From Martinezella lusitana (lineage in GTDB: Bacteria; Pseudomonadota; Alphaproteobacteria; Rhizobiales; Rhizobiaceae), in contig NZ_JACHBG010000029.1 of the NCBI RefSeq assembly GCF_014207095.1, forward strand, positions 1 through 64,000: 64,000 bases of DNA, in the 5' to 3' direction. Position 1 is the first letter of the stretch. Each line of letters begins with the position of its first letter. The notes under the pieces were generated by a model, which was given only the letters and a program-made list of their open reading frames with translations, had not been told where the DNA came from and did no database searches. Made by a program: the position numbers and the translations under genes. This document shows positions 33,909 through 43,785 of this stretch, one piece after another.

Positions 33909-34012
33909 ACTGGTTCCTTACGGTTCTCTGGAAGAATCATCCGTCGCATCGATGATAGGATCGCATAGATCGGTTTTTCGCCAGCCCTCTGCCGATCAAG
34001 AATGGCCCATTG

Positions 34013-34744
34013 TCAGGCCCCGTTCATCTCCACCTCGAAGGAGACGACTGTGTATCGCTCTTGAAGAAAGGCGAGCAGCCGCGCCCCACCGCTATCATGA
34101 CCCGCATGCCGCCACCGCACATCGTAGGAGATGTGGTCGACGGCTGGCGCCGATCCGGCCGCCTTTCCGACAAATACGAAAAAGCAACCTACCCAGTCGC
34201 GCGGCACCTCTATCGCAGGAGCGACGATGCCGGAATCGTGAGGAACCTCGATGACCACGCGTGCCTTGCAGCGGCGCGCTATACGCCGGTCGAACCCTTT
34301 GAAGGGTGAAAGCACGACAAAGGTAATGATCGCACCGGCGCAGCCGACGACAAGCTGGCCGCCGCCAATGCACAGGCCAATCGCCGTCATGATCCATAAG
34401 GTCGCCGCCGTGGTGACGCCGGTGACCAGATCGCCGCGCCGGAGAATGGCGCCGCCGCCGATAAAGCCAACCCCGGTCAACACACCGAGCGGAAAACGCA
34501 ATGTATCCATCACGGCGAAGGACTGGGACGACTTGCCCAAGGTAGGAAGCAACAAGTTGGCCTGGATCATCATCAGACAGGCGGCAAGTCCAACCAGAAT
34601 GGTGGTACGAAATCCCGCGGCATGACCGCCTCTCTCCCGATTGATGCCGATCAGTGCCCCGGCGGCGGTTACCAGCAGGAGGCGCAATACGATGTCCAGC
34701 CAGCTGAGGTTCAAAACCATGAGTTCAATCGCCGGTGTGGGCAC
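34013..34744 (-). CDS. MgtC/SapB-family membrane protein
   Basis: A 243-residue protein. An N-terminal MgtC/SapB membrane domain (about residues 15-140, with GALIGINRERGGHAAGFRTT, LTGVGFIGGGAILR and GVTTAATLWIMTAIGL) is followed by a soluble C-terminal ACT-like part. The family is linked to survival at low magnesium and control of F-type ATPase in pathogens. The start is GTG 34744, with GGAGGAGG five to eight bases upstream; ATGs at 34813 and 34720 lack such a site. It lies 110 bases downstream of the amidase gene. Confidence 0.87.
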   Translation of the reverse strand: MPTPAIELMVLNLSWLDIVLRLLLVTAAGALIGINRERGGHAAGFRTTILVGLAACLMMIQANLLLPTLGKSSQSFAVMDTLRFPLGVLTGVGFIGGGAILRRGDLVTGVTTAATLWIMTAIGLCIGGGQLVVGCAGAIITFVVLSPFKGFDRRIARRCKARVVIEVPHDSGIVAPAIEVPRDWVGCFFVFVGKAAGSAPAVDHISYDVRWRHAGHDSGGARLLAFLQERYTVVSFEVEMNGA

Positions 34745-34854
34745 GGTACCCTCCTCCAATCGATGACACAGCCCCCCAAGCAGTTGAACAATGGCGCCAG
34801 GATTTGGTTCCATTCAGAACCGCGCATCGATTGGAGTCACCGAGAGACGGACCG

Positions 34855-36219
34855 CTACGCGGCGACAATCTCCTCAAGAGCCAGCGCAGCCGTCAACAAC
34901 CGCTCATCCTGCCCCTTTGGAGCCGACAGCAGGAACCCGACCGGCATGCCGGCGCCGCCGTTGCCGCAGGGCAGGGAAACACCGCACCAATCGAGGAAAT
35001 TGCCGATCAAAGTGTTGCGCAATGTCTTGAAATTGATCTTGACGAACAGATCATCATCCGCTTCCAAAGGCGCAAGTGTCGGTGCAACGTGAGCTACCGA
35101 GGGATAGGCGATGAGCTCGTTTGGCCCGAGCGTGGTCTGAACGTCCTTGATCAGTTGCTCGCGCACCTTCAGGATTTCGAGGTAGCCAACCAGCGTGATC
35201 TTCTCTCCGAGACGCGTGCGGGCGACAACCCGTCGATCCATGGCTTGTGCTTCAGGACCGGCCAACCGGCGATGATGCAACGCAAAAGCCTCAGCCGTCA
35301 CGAGTGGTCCATGCTCCGCCATCACCTGGAAGAGGGCATCGAAAGCCGGAAAAGCTGCGCGCCGCACCTTGACGCCCGCAGCGCTCAATCGGGCAAGCGC
35401 CGCCTCGAAAGCCCGGATCACCCCTTCCTCGGCATCATCCATGACGATCGTGGTCGGCACGACAAGTGAGAACCCGGAGGCGGCGACCCGTGCGACATCG
35501 GACATTATACCGCCGCGCATCGCCGCATCGACCCAAATCGCATCCTGAACGGTGCGGGTAAGAGGCCCAAGCGAATCGAGGCTGGTCGCCAGGGGAAAGA
35601 CGCCGGCCATGCTGTAGCGGCCACGGCTTGCCTTGTAGCCGACGAGTCCATTGAAGGCCGACGGAATGCGCACCGAACCGCCAGTGTCGGTGCCGATCGA
35701 TACCGGCACCAGCCCGGACGCGACCGCGACGGCAGACCCGGAGGAAGAGCCTCCCGGTATCCGGGGCTCATCCGAGGCTCTCGGATTGAGCGGCGTGCCA
35801 TAGTGCGGGTTGAGACCGAGGCCGGAAAAGGCAAACTCGCTCATATTGACCCGACCGATGGCAATCATGCCCGCGGCCTTCAGCGCCTTGACGACATCCG
35901 CATCCGCTTGTGCGGGCGTGGCGTCGGCGAGCACGACCGATCCTGCCGTCGTTGGCAGGCCGGCGATGTCGAAAAGGTCTTTCCAGGCGACGGGAATGCC
36001 TTCGAGCAGCCCTCGCGAACGCCCCTCCCGCAACCTTTTTGATGAAGCCGCAGCCTCGTCTTTCGCGCGATCATCGAGCAGCCTCGTGAAAATTGCCTGA
36101 TCCCTGTGCGCGCGGATCGCATCCAGGCTCTCTTCGACCAGCTCTACCGGGTCGAGATTGCCGGACTGGATCAGCACCGACAGCTGCGCGATCGACTTAC
36201 CGAGATGGTTCTGTGTCAT
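34855..36219 (-). CDS. Amidase-signature family hydrolase
   Basis: A 454-residue enzyme with the Ser-cisSer-Lys triad visible: the lysine in VAWKDLFDIAG (about residue 78), the cis-serine in the GGSSSGSAVAVA stretch (about 153-164) and the nucleophile serine in GTDTGGSVRIP (about 177). It hydrolyses a C-N amide bond; relatives include AtzF/allophanate hydrolase and various small-amide hydrolases. The start at 36219 (MTQNHLGK) is where similarity to the family begins. It lies in the same direction as the RND genes and the MgtC-like gene but is separated by 171 bases from the former, so it probably has its own promoter. Confidence 0.88.
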   Translation of the reverse strand: MTQNHLGKSIAQLSVLIQSGNLDPVELVEESLDAIRAHRDQAIFTRLLDDRAKDEAAASSKRLREGRSRGLLEGIPVAWKDLFDIAGLPTTAGSVVLADATPAQADADVVKALKAAGMIAIGRVNMSEFAFSGLGLNPHYGTPLNPRASDEPRIPGGSSSGSAVAVASGLVPVSIGTDTGGSVRIPSAFNGLVGYKASRGRYSMAGVFPLATSLDSLGPLTRTVQDAIWVDAAMRGGIMSDVARVAASGFSLVVPTTIVMDDAEEGVIRAFEAALARLSAAGVKVRRAAFPAFDALFQVMAEHGPLVTAEAFALHHRRLAGPEAQAMDRRVVARTRLGEKITLVGYLEILKVREQLIKDVQTTLGPNELIAYPSVAHVAPTLAPLEADDDLFVKINFKTLRNTLIGNFLDWCGVSLPCGNGGAGMPVGFLLSAPKGQDERLLTAALALEEIVAA

Positions 36220-36390
36220 GAAGTCATTTCTCCCACTGCCGGCAGTATAAGCGCGGCGCATCCGCCCTTGGTTCCTCTTGAGAGGACATAAGCTACGGCC
36301 ACAGTCGTCGACAAGACCCACATGTTGAGTCCATGCCTGTCTCTCCAACATCTCTCTGTCATAGAGGCGAAAGTTTCAACGGGTTCCGTG

Positions 36391-39300
36391 TCAGCGTGCC
36401 GGCGCCGGTTCCGCTTCCAGCGCCTTCCGCTTGTGGTGATCTGCAGCCAGCAGCATGTAGACGGCAGGCACCACGAAGAGCGTAAACAGCGTCCCGATGG
36501 CAAGGCCGGCGGCGATCACCAGACCCATATTGAAGCGGGCGGCGGCACCGGCACCGGTTGCCAGGATCAGCGGCACCACGCCCAAAACCATGGCACCCGT
36601 CGTCATCAGGATCGGGCGCAAGCGGATGCCGCAGGCCCCTTCGATTGCCTCGCGTTTGGTTTTGCCCTCTGCCTGTAAGGTGTTCGCCACTTCGACGATC
36701 AGAATGCCGTGCTTGCTGATCAGCCCCATCAGCGTTACCAGGCCGACCTGCGTATAGATGTTCATCGTCGCGCCGCCGATGCCGAGACTGATGAAGGCGA
36801 GCGCACCCGCGATCGACATCGGCACGGATACGAGGATGATCAGCGGATCGCGGAAGCTGTTGAATTGCGCCGACAGCGCAAGGAACACGATGATGAGCGC
36901 GAGCGCAAACGTGGTCGCCATCCCACTCGATTCCTGCACGTACTGACGCGACTGACCGCCATAGTCGACGGAGTACCCCTGCGGCAAGGTGCGTGCCGCG
37001 ATCGACTTGAGAGTCTCCAGCGCATTGCCGACGGCGACGCCCGGTGCCGGCACGCCGGCGATCGTAGCCGAGTTCAATTGCTGAAAGTGCGCGACCGAGC
37101 GCGGGGTTGCCTGGAGCTTCGCCGTCGCGATCGCCGAAAGCGGGATTTTCGAGCCGTTCACATTGGCGATCGGATAATTCAGGATCTGGTCAATGGTCTG
37201 GCGTGAGCGTTGCTCCACCTGCGGAATGACCTGATACGAACGGTTGTCGATACTGAAATAGTTGACATAGCCGCCGCCCAACATGGAGGCGAGCGCCGAG
37301 CCGACATTGTTCATGGACAGACCCAGCGCGGAAGCCTTGCTGCGATCGATCTGGATCGAATACTGCGGATTATCGACGTAGAGATCCTTCATCAGGAAGA
37401 TAAACTGGCCGGATTTCTGTGCTTCCTGCAGGAAGGAACTGGAAACTTCGTTCAGCTGATCGAAACCGCCGGTGCTACCGATGGCGAACTGCACCGGCAA
37501 GCCGCTGGCGCCAGGCAGCGGTGGTATCTGGAACACCACGGATTGTCCGCCGGCAATCTTCGCCAGGTCGGCCTGCACGAGCGGCTGCAACTGATCCGCC
37601 GTTCTCGCACGTTGATCCCACGGCTTCAGCACCATGCCCTCGAAAGAGGTCCCCGGCACCTCGACCTGCAGCGTCTTGTCCGTTTCCGGGAAACTGTGAA
37701 AGATCTTTGTGACCTGATCGGAATTCAGGAGCTTTTGCTGAAGCGTTGCATTGGGGGGATTCGTCACCTGCGCGGCCAGGAAGCCTTGGTCCTCGTTGGG
37801 CGCCAGCTCATTCTTGGCGCTGGTATAGAGGAAATAGATGCTGCCGAGCACGATAACGGCAAAGACCAACGCCACGGGCACCGTGTTCAGGCTGCCGTGC
37901 AGCATGCGCACGTAGGGTCGATGGATCTCCGAGAAGCGACGGTCGATGAAGTCCGAGACACGCTCCTCCCAACCGCTGCGATCGGTCAGATGCGGCTTGA
38001 GGATGCGCGAACACATCATCGGCGTCAGCGTCAACGCGATAATCATGGAAACGGTCACGGCACCAACCAGCGTGAAGGCGAATTCCGTAAACAGCGCGCC
38101 GGTCAGGCCACCCTGGAAGCCTATCGGCACGTAGACGGCGATCAGCACGACGGTCATGGCCAGGATAGGCCCGACCAGTTCGTGTGCGGCATCCAGCGCC
38201 GCCCTCATCGGCGCAGAGCCCTCTTCTATATGCCGGTTGACATTCTCCACCACGATGATGGCGTCGTCGACCACAAGACCGATCGCCAGCACCAGGGCAA
38301 GCAATGTCAGAAGATTGATCGAGAAGCCGAGGAGCAGCATCATCGCGAAGGTGCCCACCAGCGAGAGCGGAATGGCAACGATGGGAATGGCAACCGACCT
38401 CGGCGAGCCGAGAAAGGCGAACACCACGAAGATGACGATGACCAGCGCCTCGACAAGGCTCTTCACGACTTCATCGATCGACGTCGTTACGAAGGTGCTG
38501 GAGTCATAGACGATATAGCCCTCAAGCCCCTGCGGCAGCTGTGCCTGAATGCCCGGAAATACCGCACGTACGCCCGCGATCACGTCGAGCAGATTGGCCG
38601 TCGGCGCGATCTGGATACCCATGAACACGCCGTCCTGCCCATCGAAGCCGATCTGGACGTCGGGGTTCTGTGAGCCGAGCGCGACGGTCGCGACATCCTT
38701 AAGGCGGACGATCGTGCTGCCGATCTGCTTGACGACCATATCCCTGAACTCATCAGCCGAATGCAGGTCGGTCTGGGCCGTCAGCACGGTTTGCGTCATC
38801 TGGCTGCGCGTGGTGCCGATGCCGGAGATATAGTTGTTGCTTGCGAGCGCAGTCGAAACATTACCAGCCGTCAAGCCGTAGGCGGCGAGCTTGTTGGGTT
38901 CCAACCACGCTCTCAGCGCGAAGGTTCGTGCCCCGAGGATTTCCGCCGTCTGAACCCCGTTGACCGCCTGCAATTTGGGCTGAACGACGCGCGTCAGATA
39001 GTCGGTGATCTGGTTGCTGGCCAGAACGTCGCTGCGGAAGCCGATATACATGGCATCGATCGACTGGCCGATCGAAACCGACATGATTGGCTGCTGCGTG
39101 CCGGTCGGCAGCTGATTGAGAACCGAGGATACCTTCGCGTTGATTTCCGTCATCGCCGCGTCGGCGCTGTAGTTGAGCCGCAGGTTGACCGTGATGATCG
39201 ACGTACCGCTGGTGCTCGACGACGTCATGTAATCGATGCCGTTGGCCTGCGCGATGGCATTTTCCAGCGGCGTCGTGATGAAGCCTGCGATGACGTCAGG

Positions 39301-39465
39301 CGCTGCGCCGGGATAAGTCGTCGTCACCGTGACAACGGCATTCTGCGTCTGCGGATATTGACGCACGGTCAGCGTGCGAAACGACTGATAGCCGATCACG
39401 ATAATCAGCGCGCTCACCACAAGGGCAAGAACGGGGCGGCGGATGAAAATATCGGTGATATTCAT
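36391..39465 (-). CDS. RND-family efflux pump (AcrB/MexB class)
   Basis: A 1024-residue inner-membrane pump: 12 helices, large periplasmic loops after helices 1 and 7, and the proton-relay aspartates in helix 4 (LAIGLVVDDAIIVVENV). The N-terminus MNITDIFIRRPVLA is typical of HAE1 multidrug pumps. ATG 39465 with GAGG seven bases upstream is preferred over an in-frame GTG at 39471. It lies directly after the adaptor gene. No outer-membrane channel gene accompanies it, so a TolC-like protein from elsewhere must complete the system. Confidence 0.95.
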   Translation of the reverse strand: MNITDIFIRRPVLALVVSALIIVIGYQSFRTLTVRQYPQTQNAVVTVTTTYPGAAPDVIAGFITTPLENAIAQANGIDYMTSSSTSGTSIITVNLRLNYSADAAMTEINAKVSSVLNQLPTGTQQPIMSVSIGQSIDAMYIGFRSDVLASNQITDYLTRVVQPKLQAVNGVQTAEILGARTFALRAWLEPNKLAAYGLTAGNVSTALASNNYISGIGTTRSQMTQTVLTAQTDLHSADEFRDMVVKQIGSTIVRLKDVATVALGSQNPDVQIGFDGQDGVFMGIQIAPTANLLDVIAGVRAVFPGIQAQLPQGLEGYIVYDSSTFVTTSIDEVVKSLVEALVIVIFVVFAFLGSPRSVAIPIVAIPLSLVGTFAMMLLLGFSINLLTLLALVLAIGLVVDDAIIVVENVNRHIEEGSAPMRAALDAAHELVGPILAMTVVLIAVYVPIGFQGGLTGALFTEFAFTLVGAVTVSMIIALTLTPMMCSRILKPHLTDRSGWEERVSDFIDRRFSEIHRPYVRMLHGSLNTVPVALVFAVIVLGSIYFLYTSAKNELAPNEDQGFLAAQVTNPPNATLQQKLLNSDQVTKIFHSFPETDKTLQVEVPGTSFEGMVLKPWDQRARTADQLQPLVQADLAKIAGGQSVVFQIPPLPGASGLPVQFAIGSTGGFDQLNEVSSSFLQEAQKSGQFIFLMKDLYVDNPQYSIQIDRSKASALGLSMNNVGSALASMLGGGYVNYFSIDNRSYQVIPQVEQRSRQTIDQILNYPIANVNGSKIPLSAIATAKLQATPRSVAHFQQLNSATIAGVPAPGVAVGNALETLKSIAARTLPQGYSVDYGGQSRQYVQESSGMATTFALALIIVFLALSAQFNSFRDPLIILVSVPMSIAGALAFISLGIGGATMNIYTQVGLVTLMGLISKHGILIVEVANTLQAEGKTKREAIEGACGIRLRPILMTTGAMVLGVVPLILATGAGAAARFNMGLVIAAGLAIGTLFTLFVVPAVYMLLAADHHKRKALEAEPAPAR

Positions 39466-39474
39466 CTCCACACC

Positions 39475-40608
39475 TCAATTTGGGTTTGCCGGCGCCGCGT
39501 TGGGATCGTTTGACGGCTGCACCGCATTGTTGATGATGACAGGCGAACCATTGTTGAGTTTCAGCTGGCCGGAGGTCACCACCACCTCGCCCGCGTTCAA
39601 CCCCTTGGTCACCGAGATCTGATCGCCCCTCGCCTGACCGGTGCTGACGAACTTCTGATTGGCGACGAGTTGCGGCTTTCCATCCGGCCCGCTGCCCTTG
39701 TCGGTCACCACATACACGACGTTACCGTAGGGATTGATGGTGACGGCTGTCTGCGGAAGGGAAATATAATCCTTCGGCTCGCCGACCACCACGACAACAT
39801 TGCCGAACATGCCGGGCAGCAACTTGCGGTCAGGATTGGGGAAAGTCGCCCGGATGGTGATGTTGCGGCTCTGGGTGTCGACCAGCGGGCTGATCGCCGT
39901 GACCTTGCCGTCGAACGTCTGGTTTCCATAGGCGTCAACCGTTGCCGTCACCGCTTGGTCGACCTTCAGTTGCGACAGAGCCTGCTGCGGCATCGAGAAA
40001 TCGAACTGGATTGGATCGAGCGACTGCAGGGTCACGACGGCGGTGCCAGCCGACAGATACTGGCCGAGGCTGACCAGCCTGATGCCGAGGTGGCCGTCGA
40101 AGGGAGCGCGGATTGAATACTGATCGACCAATGCCTGTTGCGACGCGACCTGCGCCTGTGCCGCCTTCCAGTTCGCCAGATCGCTATCGACCTGGCTTTG
40201 CGCAATGGTATTTGCCTTGATCAGCTTGGAATCGCGGTCATAGGCAATCTGAGTATTCGCCATCGTCGCCTTGTATTGCTCCAGCGTCGCAATCTGCTGG
40301 TCGGCGAGCAGCTGCACGATGAGATCGCCCTTCTTGACGTCTTGACCATCCTCGAAGCCGATCTTCTGGACGATACCCTGGACCTGTGCCGAAAGATTGG
40401 CGCCTTCGACGGCATTGAAGCTGCCTATGGATTGCAACGTCGTCTGCCATGGGCTCATCGCTGCGGTAATTGTCGAGATGGTCTGGGGCGGCGACTTGAG
40501 ATTGGCCAGATAGGCCGCGATCATACGGTTCTTGAATGCCTGGAAGCCGAAGATCCCGCCAAGGATCAGGCCTATGATGATCAGCATGATGATCATGCGT
40601 TTTATCAT
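39475..40608 (-). CDS. RND efflux periplasmic adaptor (membrane fusion protein)
   Basis: A 377-residue protein with an N-terminal membrane anchor (MLIIIGLILGGIFGF), a barrel-sandwich/lipoyl half motif (VQGIVQKIGFEDGQDVKKGD), a coiled-coil hairpin (about residues 95-160), the second lipoyl half (YSIRAPFDGHLGIRLVSLG) and a beta-barrel domain. It joins the inner-membrane pump to an outer-membrane channel. It is the first gene of the two-gene pump operon, with the pump gene ten bases downstream. Confidence 0.93.
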   Translation of the reverse strand: MIKRMIIMLIIIGLILGGIFGFQAFKNRMIAAYLANLKSPPQTISTITAAMSPWQTTLQSIGSFNAVEGANLSAQVQGIVQKIGFEDGQDVKKGDLIVQLLADQQIATLEQYKATMANTQIAYDRDSKLIKANTIAQSQVDSDLANWKAAQAQVASQQALVDQYSIRAPFDGHLGIRLVSLGQYLSAGTAVVTLQSLDPIQFDFSMPQQALSQLKVDQAVTATVDAYGNQTFDGKVTAISPLVDTQSRNITIRATFPNPDRKLLPGMFGNVVVVVGEPKDYISLPQTAVTINPYGNVVYVVTDKGSGPDGKPQLVANQKFVSTGQARGDQISVTKGLNAGEVVVTSGQLKLNNGSPVIINNAVQPSNDPNAAPANPN

Positions 40609-41155
40609 GACGACGGACTCAACTTTTCAGGGATGGATCGACAGAAACTTCGATAGCGCTAGCTCCGACGCATCATGGGAAAACGCCTCTGCGAATGTCT
40701 TGCTGCCAACAGATCGTCTTCTGCATGGAGAGAATAGTCTCTATCGAAGGCGATGTAGAGCGGTAGGGTCGCGCGGACAAGTGCTGCGGCGACGAAGGAC
40801 ATTGCGGAGCAAGATCTTCGTCCGGCTGGATATCTTCCATCATCCAGCCTGCAGGAAACTGGCCCTGTCCGTCTCGACCATTCTCGCGCAAACCGGAGCA
40901 GTCAAACGTCATCGGCAAGCCTCCGTTCCGGTTGAGCACGCGTTGCAGCGATCAAGCTAAAGGATAACCGATTTACTTTCCCCGGACCAGATCGAAGAAT
41001 CCGGAGCGAAGGCAATGGCTTCGCGGGTACTTATATGGGTGATTTCCCGCCTCCGAACGCGGTACGGCCATCACGTGCGCCCTCTCATGATGAGATGCCG
41101 GGTGGCAGGCACGGGGGGGCAGCATTAGCCGCCTCCGTGCAGTCGAGCCTTTCGC
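40609..41155. other. Intergenic region upstream of the efflux operon
   Basis: Nearly 550 bases without a convincing gene, between the adaptor gene start and the end of the lyase gene, both on the minus strand. A minus-strand frame of 88 codons at 40673-40939 has no ribosome binding site and no recognisable sequence. The region should contain the efflux promoter. I see no strong operator and no regulator gene. Confidence 0.4.
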
Positions 41156-42346
41156 TCAAGCCGCCGCGCTTGCGGCAAAAGCGCGGTCAAGATCGGCGAT
41201 GAGATCGCCGACATCTTCAAGCCCGATCTGCAGCCGCACCAATGGCCCCTCCTGCGGAGGTCGCAGAACGCGACGATCGCCAAGATCCACCACCAGTGCG
41301 AGGCTCTGATATCCACCCCAGGAGTAGCCGAGACCAAAAAGGGAGAGACCGTCGAGAAACTTCTGCGCTCTCAGGCTGAAATCCTCCCGGCCGTCCGTGG
41401 CAAGCACGAATGAGAGGACCCCGCCGGCCCCCTTGAAATCGCGCTTCCAGATTTCATGGCCAGGAAAGCTCTCCAGTGCCGGAAAGAGAACCCGTACGAC
41501 ATCGCATCGTTGTTCCAGCCATCTAGCCACGGCCAATGCATTTGCCTGGTGCCGCTCCAGCCGGATGCCCATCGTACGAAGGCCGCGAAGAACCTGATAG
41601 GCATCATCAGGCGTTCCGCAAAGGCCGAGTGCTCCGTTGGCGTGCTTCAATTGCCGCCAATGTTTGGCATTGGCGGATATGGTCCCCATCAACACATCCG
41701 CATGACCCGCCGGATACTTCGTCGAAGCCTGAATGGAGACATCGACGCCGAAATCCAGAGGCTTGAAATAGAGCGGCGTCGCCCAGGTATTGTCCATTGT
41801 CACCACTGCATCATGCCGGTGAGCCACTTCCGCAATCGCCGGAATATCCTGTATCTCGAACGTGTTCGAACCAGGCGCTTCCGTATGCACGAGCCTGGTG
41901 TTGCCGCGGAACAAAGTCTCGATATCAGCGCCGATGGCCGGATCGTAGTACTCGGCCTCAATTCCGAACCGCGCAAGCATCGTATCGCAGAAATGCCGGA
42001 CGTTGCCGTAAACGGAATCGACGACGAGTGCATGGTCGCCCGGCGAGAGATAGGCGAGGAACGCGATGGTGACCGCAGCAAGTCCGGAGGGCACGAGGAT
42101 GGTGCCAGCCGCTCCCTCCAACTCGTTGATAGCATTGCAGAGTGCGTCGGTGGTCGGCGTTCCGCGCGTCGCATAGGTATATTTTTGCCCGTGCCGAGCC
42201 ATCGTCTGCGCGTCTGGAAACAGAACGGTCGAAGCATGTACGGTGGGCGGATTGATGAAGCCATGATAATCGAAAGGATCATACCCCGCCCGGACGAGCT
42301 GCGTATTGGGGCCATTTGCGTTCGGCCGATCGTTTATCTCGCTCAC
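41156..42346 (-). CDS. metC: PLP-dependent Cys/Met metabolism enzyme (cystathionine beta-lyase type)
   Basis: A 396-residue enzyme of the Cys/Met metabolism PLP family. The PLP-binding lysine lies in SIQASTKYPAGHADV and the phosphate-binding region in VPSGLAAVTIAFLAYLSPGD. VTMDNTWATPLYFKP is typical of MetC. The reaction is probably beta-elimination of cystathionine or a related thioether. Its GTG start at 42346 overlaps the stop of the cysteine synthase gene by four bases, with GGGAGAG upstream, so the two enzymes are translated together. A gamma-lyase or sulfhydrylase activity cannot be excluded. Confidence 0.85.
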   Translation of the reverse strand: MSEINDRPNANGPNTQLVRAGYDPFDYHGFINPPTVHASTVLFPDAQTMARHGQKYTYATRGTPTTDALCNAINELEGAAGTILVPSGLAAVTIAFLAYLSPGDHALVVDSVYGNVRHFCDTMLARFGIEAEYYDPAIGADIETLFRGNTRLVHTEAPGSNTFEIQDIPAIAEVAHRHDAVVTMDNTWATPLYFKPLDFGVDVSIQASTKYPAGHADVLMGTISANAKHWRQLKHANGALGLCGTPDDAYQVLRGLRTMGIRLERHQANALAVARWLEQRCDVVRVLFPALESFPGHEIWKRDFKGAGGVLSFVLATDGREDFSLRAQKFLDGLSLFGLGYSWGGYQSLALVVDLGDRRVLRPPQEGPLVRLQIGLEDVGDLIADLDRAFAASAAA

Positions 42347-43305
42347 GAAATCTCTCCCGTTGCCGCAGTTGACAGATACCGCTCGCCGGTATCGGGCAAG
42401 ACAGCAACGATGACCTTGCCGGCATTTTCCGGTCTCGCGGCGAGCTGCGTCGCAACCCAGAGCACCGCTCCCGACGATGTTCCGGCAAATATCCCTTCTT
42501 CCGCAGCAAGAGCCCGCGCCGTTGCCCGCGCGTCGGCGGTATTGAGCGAGATGACCTCATCGGCAATTGTCGTGTCGAAATTGCGTGGCAGCTGTTCGGC
42601 CGGTACTTCGCTCACTTTATGAACGCCGTCGATCTCATCCGGATATGGATTTTCCTCCGTCGGCAACGATTCCAGCGCAGGTTCTGCGATAATGATTTTT
42701 ATATCCGGTTTCTTCGATCGCAGAAACTTGCCGACACCAGAGATCGTGCCGCCGGTGCCGACGCCACCAACAAATATGTCCACGGTCCCTTCCGTATCGC
42801 GCCAGATTTCGGGACCGGTCGTCTCGAAATGGGTGCGCGGATTGACCGGATTGGCGAGCTGATCCGTGAAGAATGCGGTTGGATTCTCATCCCGCACGCG
42901 AGCGGTGATCTTGTCCAGCGCCTCCGGATCCAGGAAGAACTCATTCTTCACGATGACAAGCTCTGCGCCGAACAGACGGAGCAGCTTCACTTTGTCCTCG
43001 CTGATATTGTCACTCAGATAGAATTTCGTCCGGTAGCCGCGCGATGCGGCCACGGCAGCCAATCCAATTCCCGTATTGCCGCTCGTGACATCGACAAGCA
43101 GATCGCCGGGACGGATCTTGCCCGCGTCCTCGGCTTCCTTGATGATTCCCCAGGCAATCCGGTCCTTTACGCTTCCTGCAGGATTGAAATATTCAACCTT
43201 GGCAAGGATGCGAGCGTCGAGGCGGCGTTTCCTGCGGTAGTTATGCAGCTCCAGAAGCGGCGTATTGCCAATGAGCTCCGAGAAGCTGTTGTATATTCTC
43301 GTCAT
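42343..43305 (-). CDS. cysK: Cysteine synthase / O-acetylserine sulfhydrylase-type PLP enzyme
   Basis: A 320-residue PLP enzyme of the cysteine synthase family. The PLP lysine is in PAGSVKDRIAW (about residue 45), the phosphate loop in TSGNTGIGLAAVAASRG, and GGVGTGGTISGVG is the second glycine-rich motif. It makes cysteine from O-acetylserine and sulphide, or performs a related beta-replacement. GAGGAGAG lies just before the ATG. It follows a small membrane protein gene and overlaps the lyase gene, making a sulphur amino-acid operon. Confidence 0.9.
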   Translation of the reverse strand: MTRIYNSFSELIGNTPLLELHNYRRKRRLDARILAKVEYFNPAGSVKDRIAWGIIKEAEDAGKIRPGDLLVDVTSGNTGIGLAAVAASRGYRTKFYLSDNISEDKVKLLRLFGAELVIVKNEFFLDPEALDKITARVRDENPTAFFTDQLANPVNPRTHFETTGPEIWRDTEGTVDIFVGGVGTGGTISGVGKFLRSKKPDIKIIIAEPALESLPTEENPYPDEIDGVHKVSEVPAEQLPRNFDTTIADEVISLNTADARATARALAAEEGIFAGTSSGAVLWVATQLAARPENAGKVIVAVLPDTGERYLSTAATGEIS

Positions 43306-43357
43306 TCAACTCTCCTCTTGTCGAACGGATCGGTCCGAAAGCAACGCTCCGATAAGC

Positions 43358-43507
43358 TCAAGCTCCACAGATGGCATGCACGAGCAGGAGGAACGAGACG
43401 AACACCATCAGGCCCGCCAGCAAATGTTGAACGGTCGGCCAGAGGCGCCGGCCCGTTGCCGCGGCAGGTCGGGTCGCAAGAGAGGCGAGATAGAGAACAG
43501 TGTCCAT
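43358..43507 (-). CDS. Small single-span membrane protein (49 residues)
   Basis: A short gene of 49 codons: start ATG at 43507 with GGAG five bases upstream, stop TGA at 43358, 52 bases before the cysteine synthase gene. The N-terminal half is basic (TRPAAATGRRLWPTVQH), followed by one hydrophobic helix (LLAGLMVFVSFLLLVHAIC) near the C-terminus. A cytoplasmic N-terminus and a single inner-membrane span are expected. I do not recognise a family. The ribosome binding site and operon position argue that it is real and expressed with the sulphur genes. Confidence 0.6.
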   Translation of the reverse strand: MDTVLYLASLATRPAAATGRRLWPTVQHLLAGLMVFVSFLLLVHAICGA

Positions 43508-43785
43508 AAAAGCTCCAGACAAGGGCACCTGCTCATCGTCAATTTGAGGCGAAGGGCCAGCGCAACTGCATATTTGTTATTTTGATATTATCTATAAAAT
43601 TAGTGCATTAAAGAAATGATTTTCCCTGCAATCGTGCCCCGCTTAAATTGAACGTGCGGACAGGGCGCCCTCTCGGGAACGGAATGATCCGTCAATATCC
43701 TGTCAGTTGCGAGAGCGGTCTTTCAAGATCTGCCGGGCTTTCCACTCTCTGGCGAATGCGCCCGGCAGGACCTTCATTCAAGTCG
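43508..43785. promoter_or_regulatory. AT-rich promoter region of the sulphur operon
   Basis: An AT-rich island at about 43571-43618 contrasts with the GC-rich surroundings and precedes the small membrane protein gene on the minus strand. TATAGATAAT (43587-43596 read on the minus strand) is a possible -10 element. Nearer the CoA-transferase gene end there is a 10-bp palindrome AGGGCGCCCT at 43662. No gene is seen. Confidence 0.4.

Noticed and set aside
37210..38673. Long plus-strand frame inside the RND pump gene
   Set aside because: Shadow of the pump coding sequence; rich in His/Arg/Asp without fold-like pattern.
40673..40939. Minus-strand frame of 88 codons between the lyase and adaptor genes
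   Set aside because: No ribosome binding site, no recognisable motif and a composition like non-coding sequence.
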